NCBI RefSeq assembly: GCF_030159855.1
Contig: NZ_BSNG01000001.1
Span: 1,364,001-1,428,000 of the forward strand
Direction of reading: 5' to 3'
DNA length: 64,000 bases
Origin: Devosia yakushimensis
GTDB lineage: Bacteria > Pseudomonadota > Alphaproteobacteria > Rhizobiales > Devosiaceae
Shown piece by piece: positions 27,921-37,166 of this stretch. The translations under genes were made by a program, and so were the position numbers. The first letter of the stretch is position 1, and each line of letters opens with the position of its first letter. Below the pieces are notes generated by a model that worked only from the letters and a program-made list of their open reading frames with translations, did no database searches and had not been told where the DNA came from.

Positions 27921-28726
27921 GGTTGGGCTCCCAGGGCGGCGTCGAAGGCGTGGGCGGCGGCGACGAGGGTGGCGGTGTAATCGTGTTGCGGGCGGGCGAA
28001 GATTTCGGCGACGGGGCCGGTTTCAACGATGACGCCACGGCGGAGTACAGCGACGCGATCGACTATGCCGGCGACGACGGGGAGATCGTGGCTGATGAAC
28101 AGCAGGGCCATGTTGCGCTGGCGGACGAGGCTATCGAGCAGGCGCAGGATTTCGGCCTGGGTGGTGACATCGAGCGCGGTGGTGGGTTCGTCGGCAATCA
28201 GCAGATCGGGGCGGCAGGCCAGGGCCATGGCGATAGCGACGCGCTGGCGCTGGCCGCCGGAGATTTCGTGCGGATAGGCGTGGGCGATGCGCTGGGGATC
28301 GGGCAGGGCGACATCGGCCATGAGGCCAAGAATGGCTTTGTCGAGGGCGGGGCCGGAGAGCGGGATGCCGTCGCGGGCGGCGCGGCGTTGCAGAGGCTCG
28401 GCGATCTGGCGGCCGATGCGCATGAGCGGATCGAGGGCGGTTAGCGGTTCCTGGAAGACCACGGCGACGGCGGTGCCGCGCAGGTGATTGAGCTGGTGGT
28501 CGGGGGTGCCGATGACTTGCTGGCCGGCGAGGGTGATGGAGCCGCTGGCTTTGATGCTGGGGGGCAAGAGGCCGGTGGCGGCCATGGCGGTGAGGGATTT
28601 GCCGGAGCCGGATTCGCCAATCAGGCCCAGCCGTTCGCCGGGGGCGATGGTCAGGTTGAGGTTGTTGACCAGCGTAGTATCAGCGGTTTCGAGGGTGAGG
28701 CCGGTGATGGCGAGGAGAGCGGTCAT
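27917..28726 (-). CDS. Peptide-type ABC transporter ATP-binding protein (DppD/OppD-like)
   Basis: A 269-residue ATPase starting MTALLAITGLTLETADTTLV. Walker A GESGSGKS, Q-loop VVFQEPLTALDPLMRIG, signature ISGGQRQRVAIAMALAC, Walker B LLIADEPTTALDVTTQ and the switch SHDLPVV are intact. The start at 28726 overlaps the DppC-like stop in ATGA; a longer open frame upstream is a shadow of the permease gene. Its stop likewise overlaps the DppF-like start, so all four transporter genes are coupled. Like its partner it lacks the long C-terminal extension of classical OppD. Confidence 0.93.
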
Positions 28727-29571
28727 CGGGCGCGCCTTGTGGGGTCGATGCTGTCGCGCAGGCCATCGGCGAGGAGGTTGATGCCGATCACCAGCGAGAC
28801 CAGCGCAATGCCGGGGGCGATGGCGCCGATGGGGGCGGTGTAGACTGTGCCCTGGGCTTCCTGCAGCAGGCGGCCCCAGGAGGCGTTGGGCGGCGGCGCG
28901 CCGAGGCCGAGATAGGACAAGGATGCTTCGGCGATGACGGCGAGGCCGAATTGCAGCGCGAAACTGACCGCCAGGGTCGGCCAGATATTGGGCAGGATAT
29001 GGCCGAAGACGATGGCGGGCCAGGACGAGCCGGAGGTGCGGGCGGCGGTGATGTAATCCATCAGCAGGACGCGTTTGGCGAGAATGCGGGTGAGGCGGGC
29101 GACGATGGCCGACAGCGCAATGCCGATGGCGATGATGGCGGAGGCCAGGTTTGCCGTGTCGCTGGCGGCGACCACCAGCATGGCAATGAGCAGGGTGGGG
29201 AAGGCGATGAGAATATCGAGGGTGGCGGCGAGGGCGTCGTCGAGCAGTTTGCTGGCGAAGGCGGCGAGAATGCCCAGGGTGACACCGAGAGCCGCGCCGA
29301 TGGCGACGGCGCCGGTGCCCACGATGAGGGCGATGCGCGAGCCGATCATGATCTGGGTGAGGAAATCGCGGCCGAGCCGGTCGGTGCCAGCCCAATGCAG
29401 CCAGGATGGGGCTTCCAGGCGCCCGCCGCTCATGCCGGTGGGGTCGTAGGGCGCCCAGACGAGGGTGAGCAGGCCGATGACGATGTGGAGGCCGACGAGC
29501 GCCAGGCCCGCCCAAAGGGTGAGGGAGCCGTAGTTGCGGCGCTTGGACGTGATCTGATCGAGCGTGGTCAT
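28723..29571 (-). CDS. Peptide-type ABC transporter permease (DppC-like)
   Basis: A 282-residue inner-membrane permease. After a short cytoplasmic N-terminus a first helix (LTLWAGLALVGLHIVIGLLTLVWAPY) is followed by the DppC-family HWAGTDRLGRDFLTQIMIGSRIALIVG motif, further hydrophobic segments, the coupling loop YITAARTSGSSWPAIVFGHILPNIWP, and a SYLGLGAPPPNASWGRLL segment. It pairs with the DppB-like permease, overlapping it by ATGA on the 5' side and the DppD-like gene on the 3' side. Confidence 0.93.
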   Translation of the reverse strand: MTTLDQITSKRRNYGSLTLWAGLALVGLHIVIGLLTLVWAPYDPTGMSGGRLEAPSWLHWAGTDRLGRDFLTQIMIGSRIALIVGTGAVAIGAALGVTLGILAAFASKLLDDALAATLDILIAFPTLLIAMLVVAASDTANLASAIIAIGIALSAIVARLTRILAKRVLLMDYITAARTSGSSWPAIVFGHILPNIWPTLAVSFALQFGLAVIAEASLSYLGLGAPPPNASWGRLLQEAQGTVYTAPIGAIAPGIALVSLVIGINLLADGLRDSIDPTRRAR

Positions 29572-30608
29572 GGCGTGCCGACTGTCCGGTCGCGCAGGCG
29601 CGGGTCGATGAAGCGCTGCAGTAGGTCGGCGGCAAAGCCGATCAGCAGGACGAGGAGGGTGGAGACGAAGAGCACGCCCTGCACGTTTGGATAATCGCGT
29701 TGCTGGATGGCGAGGAGGAGCATGGAGCCCAGGCCCGGGAGGCTGAAGACGCGCTCGATGACGACGGCGCCGAGAAAGGTGCTGGCGAGCTCGATCCCTA
29801 GAATGGAGATGACCGGGACGGCGCCATTGTGCAGGCCGTGGCGGATCAGGGCTTGCGGGAAGGACGAGCCGAGGGCGCGGGCGGTGCGCAGGTAATCGCT
29901 GCCGAGGACGTCGAGGGTGGCGGCGCGCACGTAGCGCAGGACGGAGGCGGCCATGACAAGCGCGATGGTCAGGACGGGCAGGATCATGGCGGTGGCGGCT
30001 TCGCTGAAATTGGTCCAGCCGCGCAGCGGGAAGCCGCCTGAGGGCAATAGGCGCAGATTGATGGCGAAAAGCGTAACCAGCAGGATACCGACCCAGAAGA
30101 CGGGAATGGCGATGCCGAGCTGGGAGACCACGGAAATCAGGCCGCCATACCAGCGGTCGGAGCGGACGGCGGCGATGATGCCGAGGGGGATGGCGAGGGC
30201 CAGGGCCAGCAGGAAGCCGAGAAAGGTCAGCGGCAGGGTGACCGACATGCGGTTGCCGATTTCGCTGATGACGGAGGCACGGCTGACGAAGGAGGTGCCG
30301 AGGTCGAAGCGGGCGAGATTGCCGATGAAAGAGACGAATTGGGTGTAGAGCGGTTGATCGGAACCGACCTGGCTGCGGGCGGCGGCGATTTGGGCTTCGG
30401 TGGCGCCGACGCCGAGCAGGGCATTGGCGGGATCGCCGGGCAGCAGGCGCAGGAGGACGAACAGCACTACGGCCGCGATCAGCAGGGACGCGATGAGAAT
30501 GACCGAGCGGCGGATCGTGTATGCGAGAATGGGTGTGGCCTCCGAGTCAGTTGGGGCAGGGTAGCGGTTTTGGGGGAGGTGGGCCACTGGGGGATGGGGC
30601 GCTGCCAC
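29568..30608 (-). CDS. Peptide-type ABC transporter permease (DppB-like)
   Basis: The DppB-type subunit starts its conserved part at ILAYTIRRSVILIASLLIAAVVLFVLLRLLPGDPANALLG and has six membrane segments, FDLGTSFVSRASV, the EAA-like RTARALGSSFPQALIRHGLHN loop and the SLPGLGSMLLLAIQQRDYP ending. From GTG 30608 it has 346 residues with an unusual Pro-rich N-terminal extension of about 28. That GTG has an AGGAAGGGAAG element upstream, but the conserved part could also begin near 30527, where a GGAGG precedes an ATT codon; the start is therefore not settled. It lies between the binding protein (224 nt away, with repeats in the gap) and the DppC-like gene. Confidence 0.88.
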   Translation of the reverse strand: MAAPHPPVAHLPQNRYPAPTDSEATPILAYTIRRSVILIASLLIAAVVLFVLLRLLPGDPANALLGVGATEAQIAAARSQVGSDQPLYTQFVSFIGNLARFDLGTSFVSRASVISEIGNRMSVTLPLTFLGFLLALALAIPLGIIAAVRSDRWYGGLISVVSQLGIAIPVFWVGILLVTLFAINLRLLPSGGFPLRGWTNFSEAATAMILPVLTIALVMAASVLRYVRAATLDVLGSDYLRTARALGSSFPQALIRHGLHNGAVPVISILGIELASTFLGAVVIERVFSLPGLGSMLLLAIQQRDYPNVQGVLFVSTLLVLLIGFAADLLQRFIDPRLRDRTVGTP

Positions 30609-30641
30609 CGTCTTCCCTTCCTACTTGCCTCAATCAACCTC

Positions 30642-30730
30642 GGTGTCATTCCCGCGAAAGCGGGAACCACCGTTTTGGATGCAGAAGTAAGTAAACAGAG
30701 GTTCCCGCTTTCGCGGGAATGACATTGTGG
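30642..30730. repeat. Palindromic intergenic repeat, family 1, copy 4
   Basis: The arms GTCATTCCCGCGAAAGCGGG and GTTCCCGCTTTCGCGGGAAT surround a core unrelated to those of other copies. It stands between the binding protein and first permease genes of the peptide importer. A run of ten G follows at 30729-30738. Confidence 0.85.
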
Positions 30731-30766
30731 GGGGGGGGGAGGTCGTGGCAGGCTCGTAGATCGGAG

Positions 30767-30804
30767 TACCCCCTCCTAGCCTCCCCCTGATAGGGGGAGG
30801 GACG
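30767..30804. repeat. C/G-rich repeat, family 2, copy 4
   Basis: CCTCCCCCTGATAGGGGGAGG forms a perfect 8-bp hairpin, preceded by ACCCCCTCC. It lies 28 nt after the binding protein stop (minus strand) and could act as a 3' stem protecting the binding protein message. Confidence 0.7.
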
Positions 30805-30832
30805 GTTTGGTGGCTCTCCGGTGCTTCGCCGC

Positions 30833-32326
30833 TTAGTTCGTCTTCTTGATGTCGTAGGCGAAGAACTGGGAGTTGAGGCCGTTGATCGGGTAGCCGGTGA
30901 CGTTGGCGGCGGAGACGACGATCTGGGGGTAGAGGTAGAGCCAGTTGCTGGCGGCGTCTTCGGCGATCAGTTTGTTGGCTTCGGTGAGCTTGGCGGTCTG
31001 TTCGTCGATCGAGGACGCAGCCTCGGAATCGGCGATCAGCTTGACCACTTCGGGGTTGTTGTAGCCCCAGTAGAAGTCGGGATTGCCGTAGAAGACGATG
31101 TCGCGGTGGTTGACGTGCTCCTGCAGCGTCGCCTCGAAATTGTGCTCCTGGTAGATCTTTGTGTACCACTCATTGGCGGTGATGATGTTGATGTTCACCG
31201 TCACGCCGATCTTGGCATATTCGGTCTGCAGGAACTGAGCGACCAGCGGGTGCGGATCGTAATCGGGGGTGTCGAGGGTGAAGGTGAAGCCATCGGGATA
31301 GCCGGCTTCGGCCAAGAGGGCCTTGGCGCTATCCACATTATAGGCATCAACGCCCGTGAGATCGACATACCACGGATCGGTCGGGGGCACGAAGGAGCCG
31401 ATCAGCGTGCCGTACTCGCCCCAGATGGAGTTGAGGAGCTTGGCCTTGTCGGTGGCGCGGGCCAGGGCCTTGCGGACCTGGACATTGTCGAAGGGGGCGA
31501 CGCGGTCGTTATAGGCGAGCAATTCCTTGGTGGTGGAAGCGCCTTCGGTGACGGTGTAGGCGGGGTTGCCCGTGAATTGGGCCAGCGAATCCGGGCTCTG
31601 GACCGAGGTAATGACGTCCACGGCGTTGGTCAGCAGCGCATTGTTGAGCGCGGTGGCGTCGGTGAAATAGGTGTAGATCACTTCGCCATTGGTGGGCTTG
31701 TCGCCCCAATAGCCGTCGAAACGCGCGAGGGCCAGGGCCGAACCGCGGCGCCAGTCTTCGAGCGTATAGGGGCCGGTGCCGTCTTCGGTGGCGGTGATGT
31801 CGGCGGCCGCGTCGTTGACGATCCAGACATAGCTCAGATTGTAGGGCAGGGAGATCGAGCGGGCCGAGAGGGTGATGACCACGGTCTTGTCATCGGGGGT
31901 GTCGATGGCGGTGATGGTCGAGAGGCTCTTCTTGCGCGAGCTTTTCGAGGTCTCGGCGGTGACGCGCTCGATGGAATATTTCACATCGGCAGCGGTCAGC
32001 GGATCGCCCGAATGGAAGGTGACGCCGTCCTTGAGGGTGAAGGTATAGGTGAGGCCATCGTCGCTGACCTTGTAATCGGCGGCCAGGGCCGGCTCGACGC
32101 TGCCCTTGTCGGTGAGCTGGAACAGGGCTTCGTAGACATTGCCGTTGAAGGCTTCATTGATGCCCTGGCCGGCGCCGGCCGTGTTGTCGAGGTTCTGCGG
32201 TTCGTAGAGCGAGCCGATGCGGATGGTGGCGTTGGCGTCGAAATCCTGGGCGAAGGCGGCCGGGGTGAAGGCCACGCTGGCGAGAAGGGTAGCGGCCAGC
32301 AGAGTGCGGCGCGAAATGAGGGACAT
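30833..32326 (-). CDS. Peptide/opine-type ABC transporter substrate-binding protein (family 5)
   Basis: The 497-residue exported protein begins MSLISRRTLLAATLLASVAFTPAAFAQ, a signal peptide with a twin-arginine pattern (SRRTLLA). Family 5 landmarks include the TFTLKDGVTFHSGDPLTAADVKYSIERV segment near residues 95-125, DGTGPYTLEDWRRGSAL and the KALARATDKAKLLNSIWGEYGTLIGSFVPPTDPWY region. Relatives bind oligopeptides, opines or glycosides. It is the first gene of the importer operon that continues with DppB, DppC, DppD, DppF-like proteins and DUF1684. Confidence 0.92.
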   Translation of the reverse strand: MSLISRRTLLAATLLASVAFTPAAFAQDFDANATIRIGSLYEPQNLDNTAGAGQGINEAFNGNVYEALFQLTDKGSVEPALAADYKVSDDGLTYTFTLKDGVTFHSGDPLTAADVKYSIERVTAETSKSSRKKSLSTITAIDTPDDKTVVITLSARSISLPYNLSYVWIVNDAAADITATEDGTGPYTLEDWRRGSALALARFDGYWGDKPTNGEVIYTYFTDATALNNALLTNAVDVITSVQSPDSLAQFTGNPAYTVTEGASTTKELLAYNDRVAPFDNVQVRKALARATDKAKLLNSIWGEYGTLIGSFVPPTDPWYVDLTGVDAYNVDSAKALLAEAGYPDGFTFTLDTPDYDPHPLVAQFLQTEYAKIGVTVNINIITANEWYTKIYQEHNFEATLQEHVNHRDIVFYGNPDFYWGYNNPEVVKLIADSEAASSIDEQTAKLTEANKLIAEDAASNWLYLYPQIVVSAANVTGYPINGLNSQFFAYDIKKTN

Positions 32327-32732
32327 GGCTGGAAGCTCCTTGTTTGTCGGCCTGAACGCGGGGTCAGTGCCATCTGGTGAAAGACATATCGCTTGAGGCC
32401 AGAAAACTCTACGAAATCAGTAGTCTATCCGTGCTTGCTAGGCATTTGGATCGAAATGCCTTTCGGATGGAGGCGGCATTTCGGGAAAGCTGTTCCAAGC
32501 TATAGCAGGGGAGCGTGCGGCGGGGGAGCGGGACGGTGTGGGTAGGGTTACCCATGAGGGTGCTTGGCACCGCTTCACCTCTCCCTCAGGGGGAGAGGTC
32601 GGCCCGTTTGGGCCGGGTGAGGGGGCCTTCATTTTGCTCAGTGTCAAGAAAGGCCCCCTCACCCCACCCTCTCCCCATAGGGAGAGGGGCCGCCCGCCCA
32701 AATATCGCGGCAGAAGCGCTGCCTGTAAGCAC
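32327..32732. other. 406-nt intergenic region upstream of the binding protein, with family 2 repeats
   Basis: No gene is supported here. The part next to the binding protein (32327-32500) should hold its promoter, but I see no convincing -35/-10 pair. The part 32569-32694 is a large family 2 inverted repeat: ACCTCTCCC...GGGAGAGGT, then GGCCCGTTTGGGCC, then GTGAGGGGGCC paired with GGCCCCCTCAC, and CCTCTCCCC...GGGGAGAGG. The element ends 38 nt from the stop of the response regulator gene and may serve as its transcription end. Confidence 0.65.
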
Positions 32733-34085
32733 CTAGCGGCGGACGCCGAGGCGGGTCATTTTTTCGCTGAGGGTGCGGCGGGGGAGGCTGAGGGCGTCGG
32801 CGGTGTCGGCGATGGAATTGTCGTGCTTGCGCAGTTCGGCTTCGATGATGCTGCGTTCGTATTGGGCTAGCCGGTCGGCGAGGCTGAGGCTCTCGTCGGG
32901 TGTGCCGGGCTTGATGCCGATGGCGCTCTGGATAGAGTAATTGGCGCTGGAGAGGCCCAGGGCGAATTTGTCGGCTACGGTTTTGAGCTCGCGGACATTG
33001 CCGGGCCAGGCGTAGCGGGAGAGGGCCTCGATGTCGGCGGGGTGGAGCGGCTGGGAGGGGCGGTTGAAGCGCTTTTGGGCCAGTTCGAGGAAATAGTGGA
33101 ACAGCAGGAGGGCGTCTTCGCCGCGCCGGCGTAGCGGGGGCACGGCGACACTCGCGGTATTGAGGCGATAGTGCAGATCGGCGCGGAAGCGGCCGGCTTC
33201 GGCTTCGTCAAGCAGGTCGACCTTGGTGGCGGCGATGATGCGCAAGTCGAGCGGGATCTGGCGGTTGGAGCCGACGCGCTCGACGGTGCGCTCCTGAATG
33301 ACGCGCAGCACCTTGGCCTGGGCGAGCAGGGGCATGGATTCGATTTCGTCGAGTAGCAGCGTGCCGCCATTGGCGAATTCGAATTTGCCGATGCGGGGGC
33401 CGGCGCTGCCGGTAAAGGCGCCGGCTTCGTGGCCGAACAGTTCGCTTTCGATCAGCTCGGCGGGGATGGCGGCGCAATTGACGGCGACAAAGGGGGCGGC
33501 GGAGCGGGGGGAGAAATCGTGCAGGGCGCGGGCGACGACTTCCTTGCCGGTGCCGGTTTCGCCCAGAATGATGACATCGGTATCGATGGCGGCGACATCG
33601 AGAATGAGCTGGCGCAAATCCTCCATGACGGGGGAAGAGCCGATGAGGCGGTTGGACAATTCGGCCGCGCCGCCATCGAGCCGGCGGCGCAGATTGACCA
33701 GTTCGCGGCGGACGCGGGCCTGTTCGGCGGCGCGCTCGATGACGCTGACGAGCTGTTCGGGCTCGTAGGGTTTTTGCAGGAAGTCATAGGCGCCGTCGCG
33801 GATCGCCTTGACGGCCATGGGCACGTCGCCATGGGCGGTGATCAGGATGACCGAGGTGGTGGGGTCCTTGTCGCGGATCTGGGCGAGCAGGTCGAGGCCG
33901 GAGACGGAGGGCATGCGGACGTCGGATATGACCACTTCGGGCTGGGCATCGCCCAGGCGCGTCATGGCTTCGCGGGCGCTGCCGACGGTGGTGACGGCGA
34001 AACCGGACAGATTGAGCCATTGATCGAGCGCGTTGCGGACAATGCCTTCGTCCTCGACGATCATCACCGATGTCTTGGTGGTCAT
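32733..34085 (-). CDS. Sigma-54-dependent response regulator, DctD/NtrC type
   Basis: A 450-residue enhancer-binding protein. The receiver domain (1-120) has the phosphoacceptor Asp55 in VVISDVRMP, Thr83 and Lys105. The AAA+ domain (about 145-385) has Walker A GETGTGKE (175-182) and the sigma-54-contacting loop GAFTGS (222-227), so it can activate sigma-54 holoenzyme. The C-terminal Fis-type helix-turn-helix is ADALSLPRRTLSEKMTRLGV. It overlaps the sensor kinase by ATGA and diverges from the tctCBA transporter operon, whose promoter shows a sigma-54 site; the obvious target is that operon. Confidence 0.93.
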   Translation of the reverse strand: MTTKTSVMIVEDEGIVRNALDQWLNLSGFAVTTVGSAREAMTRLGDAQPEVVISDVRMPSVSGLDLLAQIRDKDPTTSVILITAHGDVPMAVKAIRDGAYDFLQKPYEPEQLVSVIERAAEQARVRRELVNLRRRLDGGAAELSNRLIGSSPVMEDLRQLILDVAAIDTDVIILGETGTGKEVVARALHDFSPRSAAPFVAVNCAAIPAELIESELFGHEAGAFTGSAGPRIGKFEFANGGTLLLDEIESMPLLAQAKVLRVIQERTVERVGSNRQIPLDLRIIAATKVDLLDEAEAGRFRADLHYRLNTASVAVPPLRRRGEDALLLFHYFLELAQKRFNRPSQPLHPADIEALSRYAWPGNVRELKTVADKFALGLSSANYSIQSAIGIKPGTPDESLSLADRLAQYERSIIEAELRKHDNSIADTADALSLPRRTLSEKMTRLGVRR

Positions 34086-35935
34086 GCGGAATCTCTGTGT
34101 TGGGGAGCGGCGGCTTCGGCCAAGGGCAGGGTGACCGTGAAGGTCGCACCTTCGCCGGGATGGTTTTCGACCTCGATAGTGCCGCCCATTTCCCGGACCA
34201 GGCCGTAGGAGATGGAAAGGCCAAGCCCCAGGCCGCGGCCGGGCTCCTTGGTGGTGACGAAGGGGTCGAACAGGGTGTCGGCGATGGCCGGGTCGATGCC
34301 GGTGCCGTTGTCGGCGACCGAGATGACTGCATGCTCACCGGTATCGATGACCGAGATGCGAATGGAGGCGTCTTCAAGGCCGGTCATGGCGTCGGCGGCG
34401 TTGGAGATGAGGTTGATCAGCACCTGCTCGATATGGACGGGATTGCCGGTGACGATGAGGGCGTGGGGCGGCGCATCGAGGGTGATGGCGAGGTTGGGAT
34501 CGTCGCGGAAATGGTTGGCCAGCTCGATGGCATTGTGGGCGATATGGAGCACATCGCTCTGGATGGAGATTTCGGTTTCCTTGCGGGCGAAGGTCTTGAG
34601 ATGGCCGGTTAGGGCCACCAGGCGCCCGAGCACGCCTTCCATGCTGCCGAAAAGGTCGGAGAGTTCGGGCACCTTGCCGCGGGCCAGCAGCTTGGCGCTG
34701 GCGGTTTGGGTGCGCAGGGCCGCGATGGGCTGGCTGACCTCGTGGGCGACGCCGGCCAGTGCCTGGCCCAGCGTGGCCAGCTTGGCGGCCTGGACGAGGC
34801 CTTGCTGGGCCGATTGGCGGGCTTTTTCGGCCTCGCGGCGCTCGACGATTTCGCCGGCCAGACGGCTATTGGCCTCCTGCAACTCGCTGGTGCGGAGCAG
34901 GACGCGCTGCTCGAGCTGGTCGTGATCTTCGAGGCGGGCGCGGATCAGACGCTGGCGTTGCAGGAACAGGACGGCGGCCAGCAGGATGGCGGCAACCGCA
35001 ACGCCGACGAAGAAGGCTGATGTCCAGGCCCAGTTGGAGATAGGACCGAGCGGCACGAAGGAGAGGAGGCGCCAGCCATGCAGCGGCATGCGCAGGCGAT
35101 CGACCATGAACTCGCCGTTGATTTCGCTGTCGCCGCTGCGCAGCACGGCCAATTCACTGCCGCGCCAGGGTTCGATGGAGTTGACAATGCCATTGCCATT
35201 GATGGCGACGCCCAGATAGCGCTGGTCGCGGGCCAGGGCGTCGAGATCGTTCCGGTGGGTATCGACCAGTGTGCGATAGCGCCAGTCGGGGCGGGTGGAG
35301 AGGATGCCGACATCATTGCTGTCGAAGATGCCGATAAGCTCGCCAGAGCGCCACCAGACGGCTTCGATCTCGCCGAGATTGATCTTGACCACGGCAACGC
35401 CCAGGGGGCCGTCGGGTCCGTCGATGCGGTTGGCGATGAAATAGCCGGGAACGCCGGTGGTGACACCCACAGCGTAATATTTGGCCGCGCCGTCGAACAT
35501 TGCCTCCTGGAAATAGGGGCGCTCGGCATAGTGGCGGCCGACCATGGATTGGTGGGTCCACCAATTGCTGGCCGCTACGGAGCGGCCGGTGACATCGACG
35601 ATGAACAATTCCTCGGCGGCGGCGGTGCCGCCCATATTGGAAAGGAACCCATTGGCGCGGGCGCGGACGGTGTCGTCTTCGGGATGGGCCAGCACGTCGC
35701 GGATTTCGGAGGCCTGGGCGAGCGTGGTGGGGAGGTAGTGATAGCGCTCGATATTGGCTTCGAGCATGCGATCGAAAATCTGCAGGCGCCGTTCACTGAT
35801 GTCATGGGCGGCGGCGATGCCGCTTTGCAGCGCGATTTCATAGGCCGCTAAAGCGCTGGCAAGAACCAGAACCGCGCAGCCGACCGCGATCAGCAGGCGC
35901 TGATAGGGCGACAAGGGCATGGTCTTGCTGGCCAT
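34082..35935 (-). CDS. Sensor histidine kinase, DctB type
   Basis: A 617-residue membrane kinase. Two transmembrane helices (about residues 12-32 and 303-325) enclose a periplasmic region of about 270 residues with a double-PAS (dCache)-like layout as in DctB. A coiled linker leads to the HisKA domain with the phosphorylated His398 in GVAHEVSQPIAAL, and the ATPase domain has NLISNAADAM, DNGTGIDP and GRGLGLGLSISYGLVREMGGT. It probably senses a di- or tricarboxylate in the periplasm and phosphorylates the DctD-like regulator encoded next to it. The SQP in place of the usual NQP after the histidine-glutamate pair is a small variation. Confidence 0.92.
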   Translation of the reverse strand: MASKTMPLSPYQRLLIAVGCAVLVLASALAAYEIALQSGIAAAHDISERRLQIFDRMLEANIERYHYLPTTLAQASEIRDVLAHPEDDTVRARANGFLSNMGGTAAAEELFIVDVTGRSVAASNWWTHQSMVGRHYAERPYFQEAMFDGAAKYYAVGVTTGVPGYFIANRIDGPDGPLGVAVVKINLGEIEAVWWRSGELIGIFDSNDVGILSTRPDWRYRTLVDTHRNDLDALARDQRYLGVAINGNGIVNSIEPWRGSELAVLRSGDSEINGEFMVDRLRMPLHGWRLLSFVPLGPISNWAWTSAFFVGVAVAAILLAAVLFLQRQRLIRARLEDHDQLEQRVLLRTSELQEANSRLAGEIVERREAEKARQSAQQGLVQAAKLATLGQALAGVAHEVSQPIAALRTQTASAKLLARGKVPELSDLFGSMEGVLGRLVALTGHLKTFARKETEISIQSDVLHIAHNAIELANHFRDDPNLAITLDAPPHALIVTGNPVHIEQVLINLISNAADAMTGLEDASIRISVIDTGEHAVISVADNGTGIDPAIADTLFDPFVTTKEPGRGLGLGLSISYGLVREMGGTIEVENHPGEGATFTVTLPLAEAAAPQHRDSA

Positions 35936-35950
35936 GAGGTATAAATCCTC

Positions 35951-36035
35951 CCATAGCCCTCCTATGGCATTGGCGGTTTTTTGCCAAGCACGCCGTTATA
36001 GCTGGCAAGAAATTGCCGAGAATTCTGCATGCAGA
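35951..36035. promoter_or_regulatory. Cluster of inverted repeats upstream of the sigma-54 promoter (candidate enhancer sites)
   Basis: Four palindromes lie in 85 bp: CCATA-N7-TATGG (35951-35967), TTGGC-N8-GCCAA (35970-35987), GGCAA-GAAA-TTGCC (36004-36017) and the perfect TCTGCATGCAGA (36024-36035). They stand about 50-135 bp upstream of the -24 element, a normal range for binding by NtrC-family activators. Which one is the true site is not decidable. Confidence 0.5.
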
Positions 36036-36082
36036 TGCGGGATTGCATTGGTGATATGCTGAAAATGCAGGCTTTGCGGGGT

Positions 36083-36099
36083 TTGGCATGGAAGCTGCA
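36083..36099 (+). promoter_or_regulatory. Sigma-54 (-24/-12) promoter of the tct operon
   Basis: TTGGCATGGAAGCTGCA matches the consensus TTGGCACG-N4-TTGCA, with the invariant GG at 36085-36086 and GC at 36097-36098 exactly 10 bases apart. Transcription would start near 36110, about 36 nt before the tctC ATG. Confidence 0.8.
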
Positions 36100-36145
36100 T
36101 TGAAGGCACTGCGCGAGGAGCGCTGATCTTTCGGGAGGAACCATA

Positions 36146-37126
36146 ATGAACAAGACTATTCTGTCCCTTGCCGCCGGCTTGATGCTGACCGGCGCGACCC
36201 TGACGGGCGCTGCCGTGGCGCAAGACTATCCCACCAAGCCGGTCACCGTCGTGGTGCCCTTCGCGGCCGGCGGCCCGACCGATACGGTGGCGCGGCTGGT
36301 GGCCGAGGTGATGAGCAATGACCTGGGCCAGCAGGTAGTGATCCAGAATGTGGGCGGTGCCGGCGGCACGCTTGGCGCCGGCCAGGTGGCTGCCGCCCCC
36401 AATGATGGCTATACGCTGCTGCTGCACCATATCGGCATGTCGACCGCGCCGACGCTCTACCGCAGCCTGCCCTATGATCCGGTAGCCGATTTCGCCCCGA
36501 TCGGGCTGATTACCGCCGTGCCGATGACACTGGTGGCCCGCAAGGACTTCGAGCCGAACACGCTGGAAGAAATGATCGCCTATATCAAGGCCAATGGCGA
36601 GAACGTCACCTATGCCCATGCCGGCATCGGCTCGGCCAGCCAGCTCTGCGGCATGCTGCTGATGAATGCGCTCGATACGCAGATGACCACAGTGCCCTAT
36701 CAGGGCTCGGGCCCGGCGATGACCGATATCATCGGCGGCCAGATCGATCTGATCTGCGACCAGACCACCAATACGACGAGCCAGATCCAGGCCGGCGAAG
36801 TGAAGGCGTATGGCGTGACCACGCTCAGCCGCCTCGGCAACCTTCCGGACCTGCCCACCACCAAGGAAGGCGGGCTCGATCTCGAAATCGGCGTTTGGCA
36901 TGGCCTCTATGCTCCGGCCGGGACCGATCCGGCGATCATCTCCAAGCTCGAGGCATCGCTGCAGAAGGCGCTGACCAACGAGACCGTGGTGAGCCGTTTC
37001 GCGGAACTGGGTACGGTGCCGGTGACGGCTGAAGAAGCCACGCCCGCTGCGCTGACCGAGATGCTGGGCAGCCAGATCGAGTTGTGGCGCGCGGTTATCG
37101 AGGCGGCCGGCGTTTACGCGGACTAA
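36146..37126 (+). CDS. tctC: Tripartite tricarboxylate transporter binding protein TctC (Bug family)
   Basis: A 326-residue periplasmic binding protein with a signal peptide (MNKTILSLAAGLMLTGATLTGAAVAQ). The Bug/TctC hallmarks are YPTKPVTVVVPFAAGGPTDTVARL at the mature N-terminus, NVGGAGGTLGAGQVA, and VPYQGSGPAMTDIIGGQIDL in the middle. Such proteins bind citrate or other carboxylates and deliver them to TctAB. GGGAGGAA precedes the ATG. It is the first gene of the sigma-54-controlled operon. The substrate is likely a carboxylic acid but cannot be named, since Bug proteins also bind aromatic acids, amino acids and nicotinate. Confidence 0.94.
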   Translation: MNKTILSLAAGLMLTGATLTGAAVAQDYPTKPVTVVVPFAAGGPTDTVARLVAEVMSNDLGQQVVIQNVGGAGGTLGAGQVAAAPNDGYTLLLHHIGMSTAPTLYRSLPYDPVADFAPIGLITAVPMTLVARKDFEPNTLEEMIAYIKANGENVTYAHAGIGSASQLCGMLLMNALDTQMTTVPYQGSGPAMTDIIGGQIDLICDQTTNTTSQIQAGEVKAYGVTTLSRLGNLPDLPTTKEGGLDLEIGVWHGLYAPAGTDPAIISKLEASLQKALTNETVVSRFAELGTVPVTAEEATPAALTEMLGSQIELWRAVIEAAGVYAD

Positions 37127-37166
37127 GGCCTGGGTGGGGCGCACTATCGCGCCATACCCACAGCAT

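Noticed and set aside
30821..32380. 519-codon open frame on the plus strand, fully antisense to the family-5 binding protein
   Set aside because: It is a mirror of a GC-rich coding frame: the composition is Gly/Val/Asp-rich with no recognisable domain, and the minus strand encodes an obvious exported binding protein.
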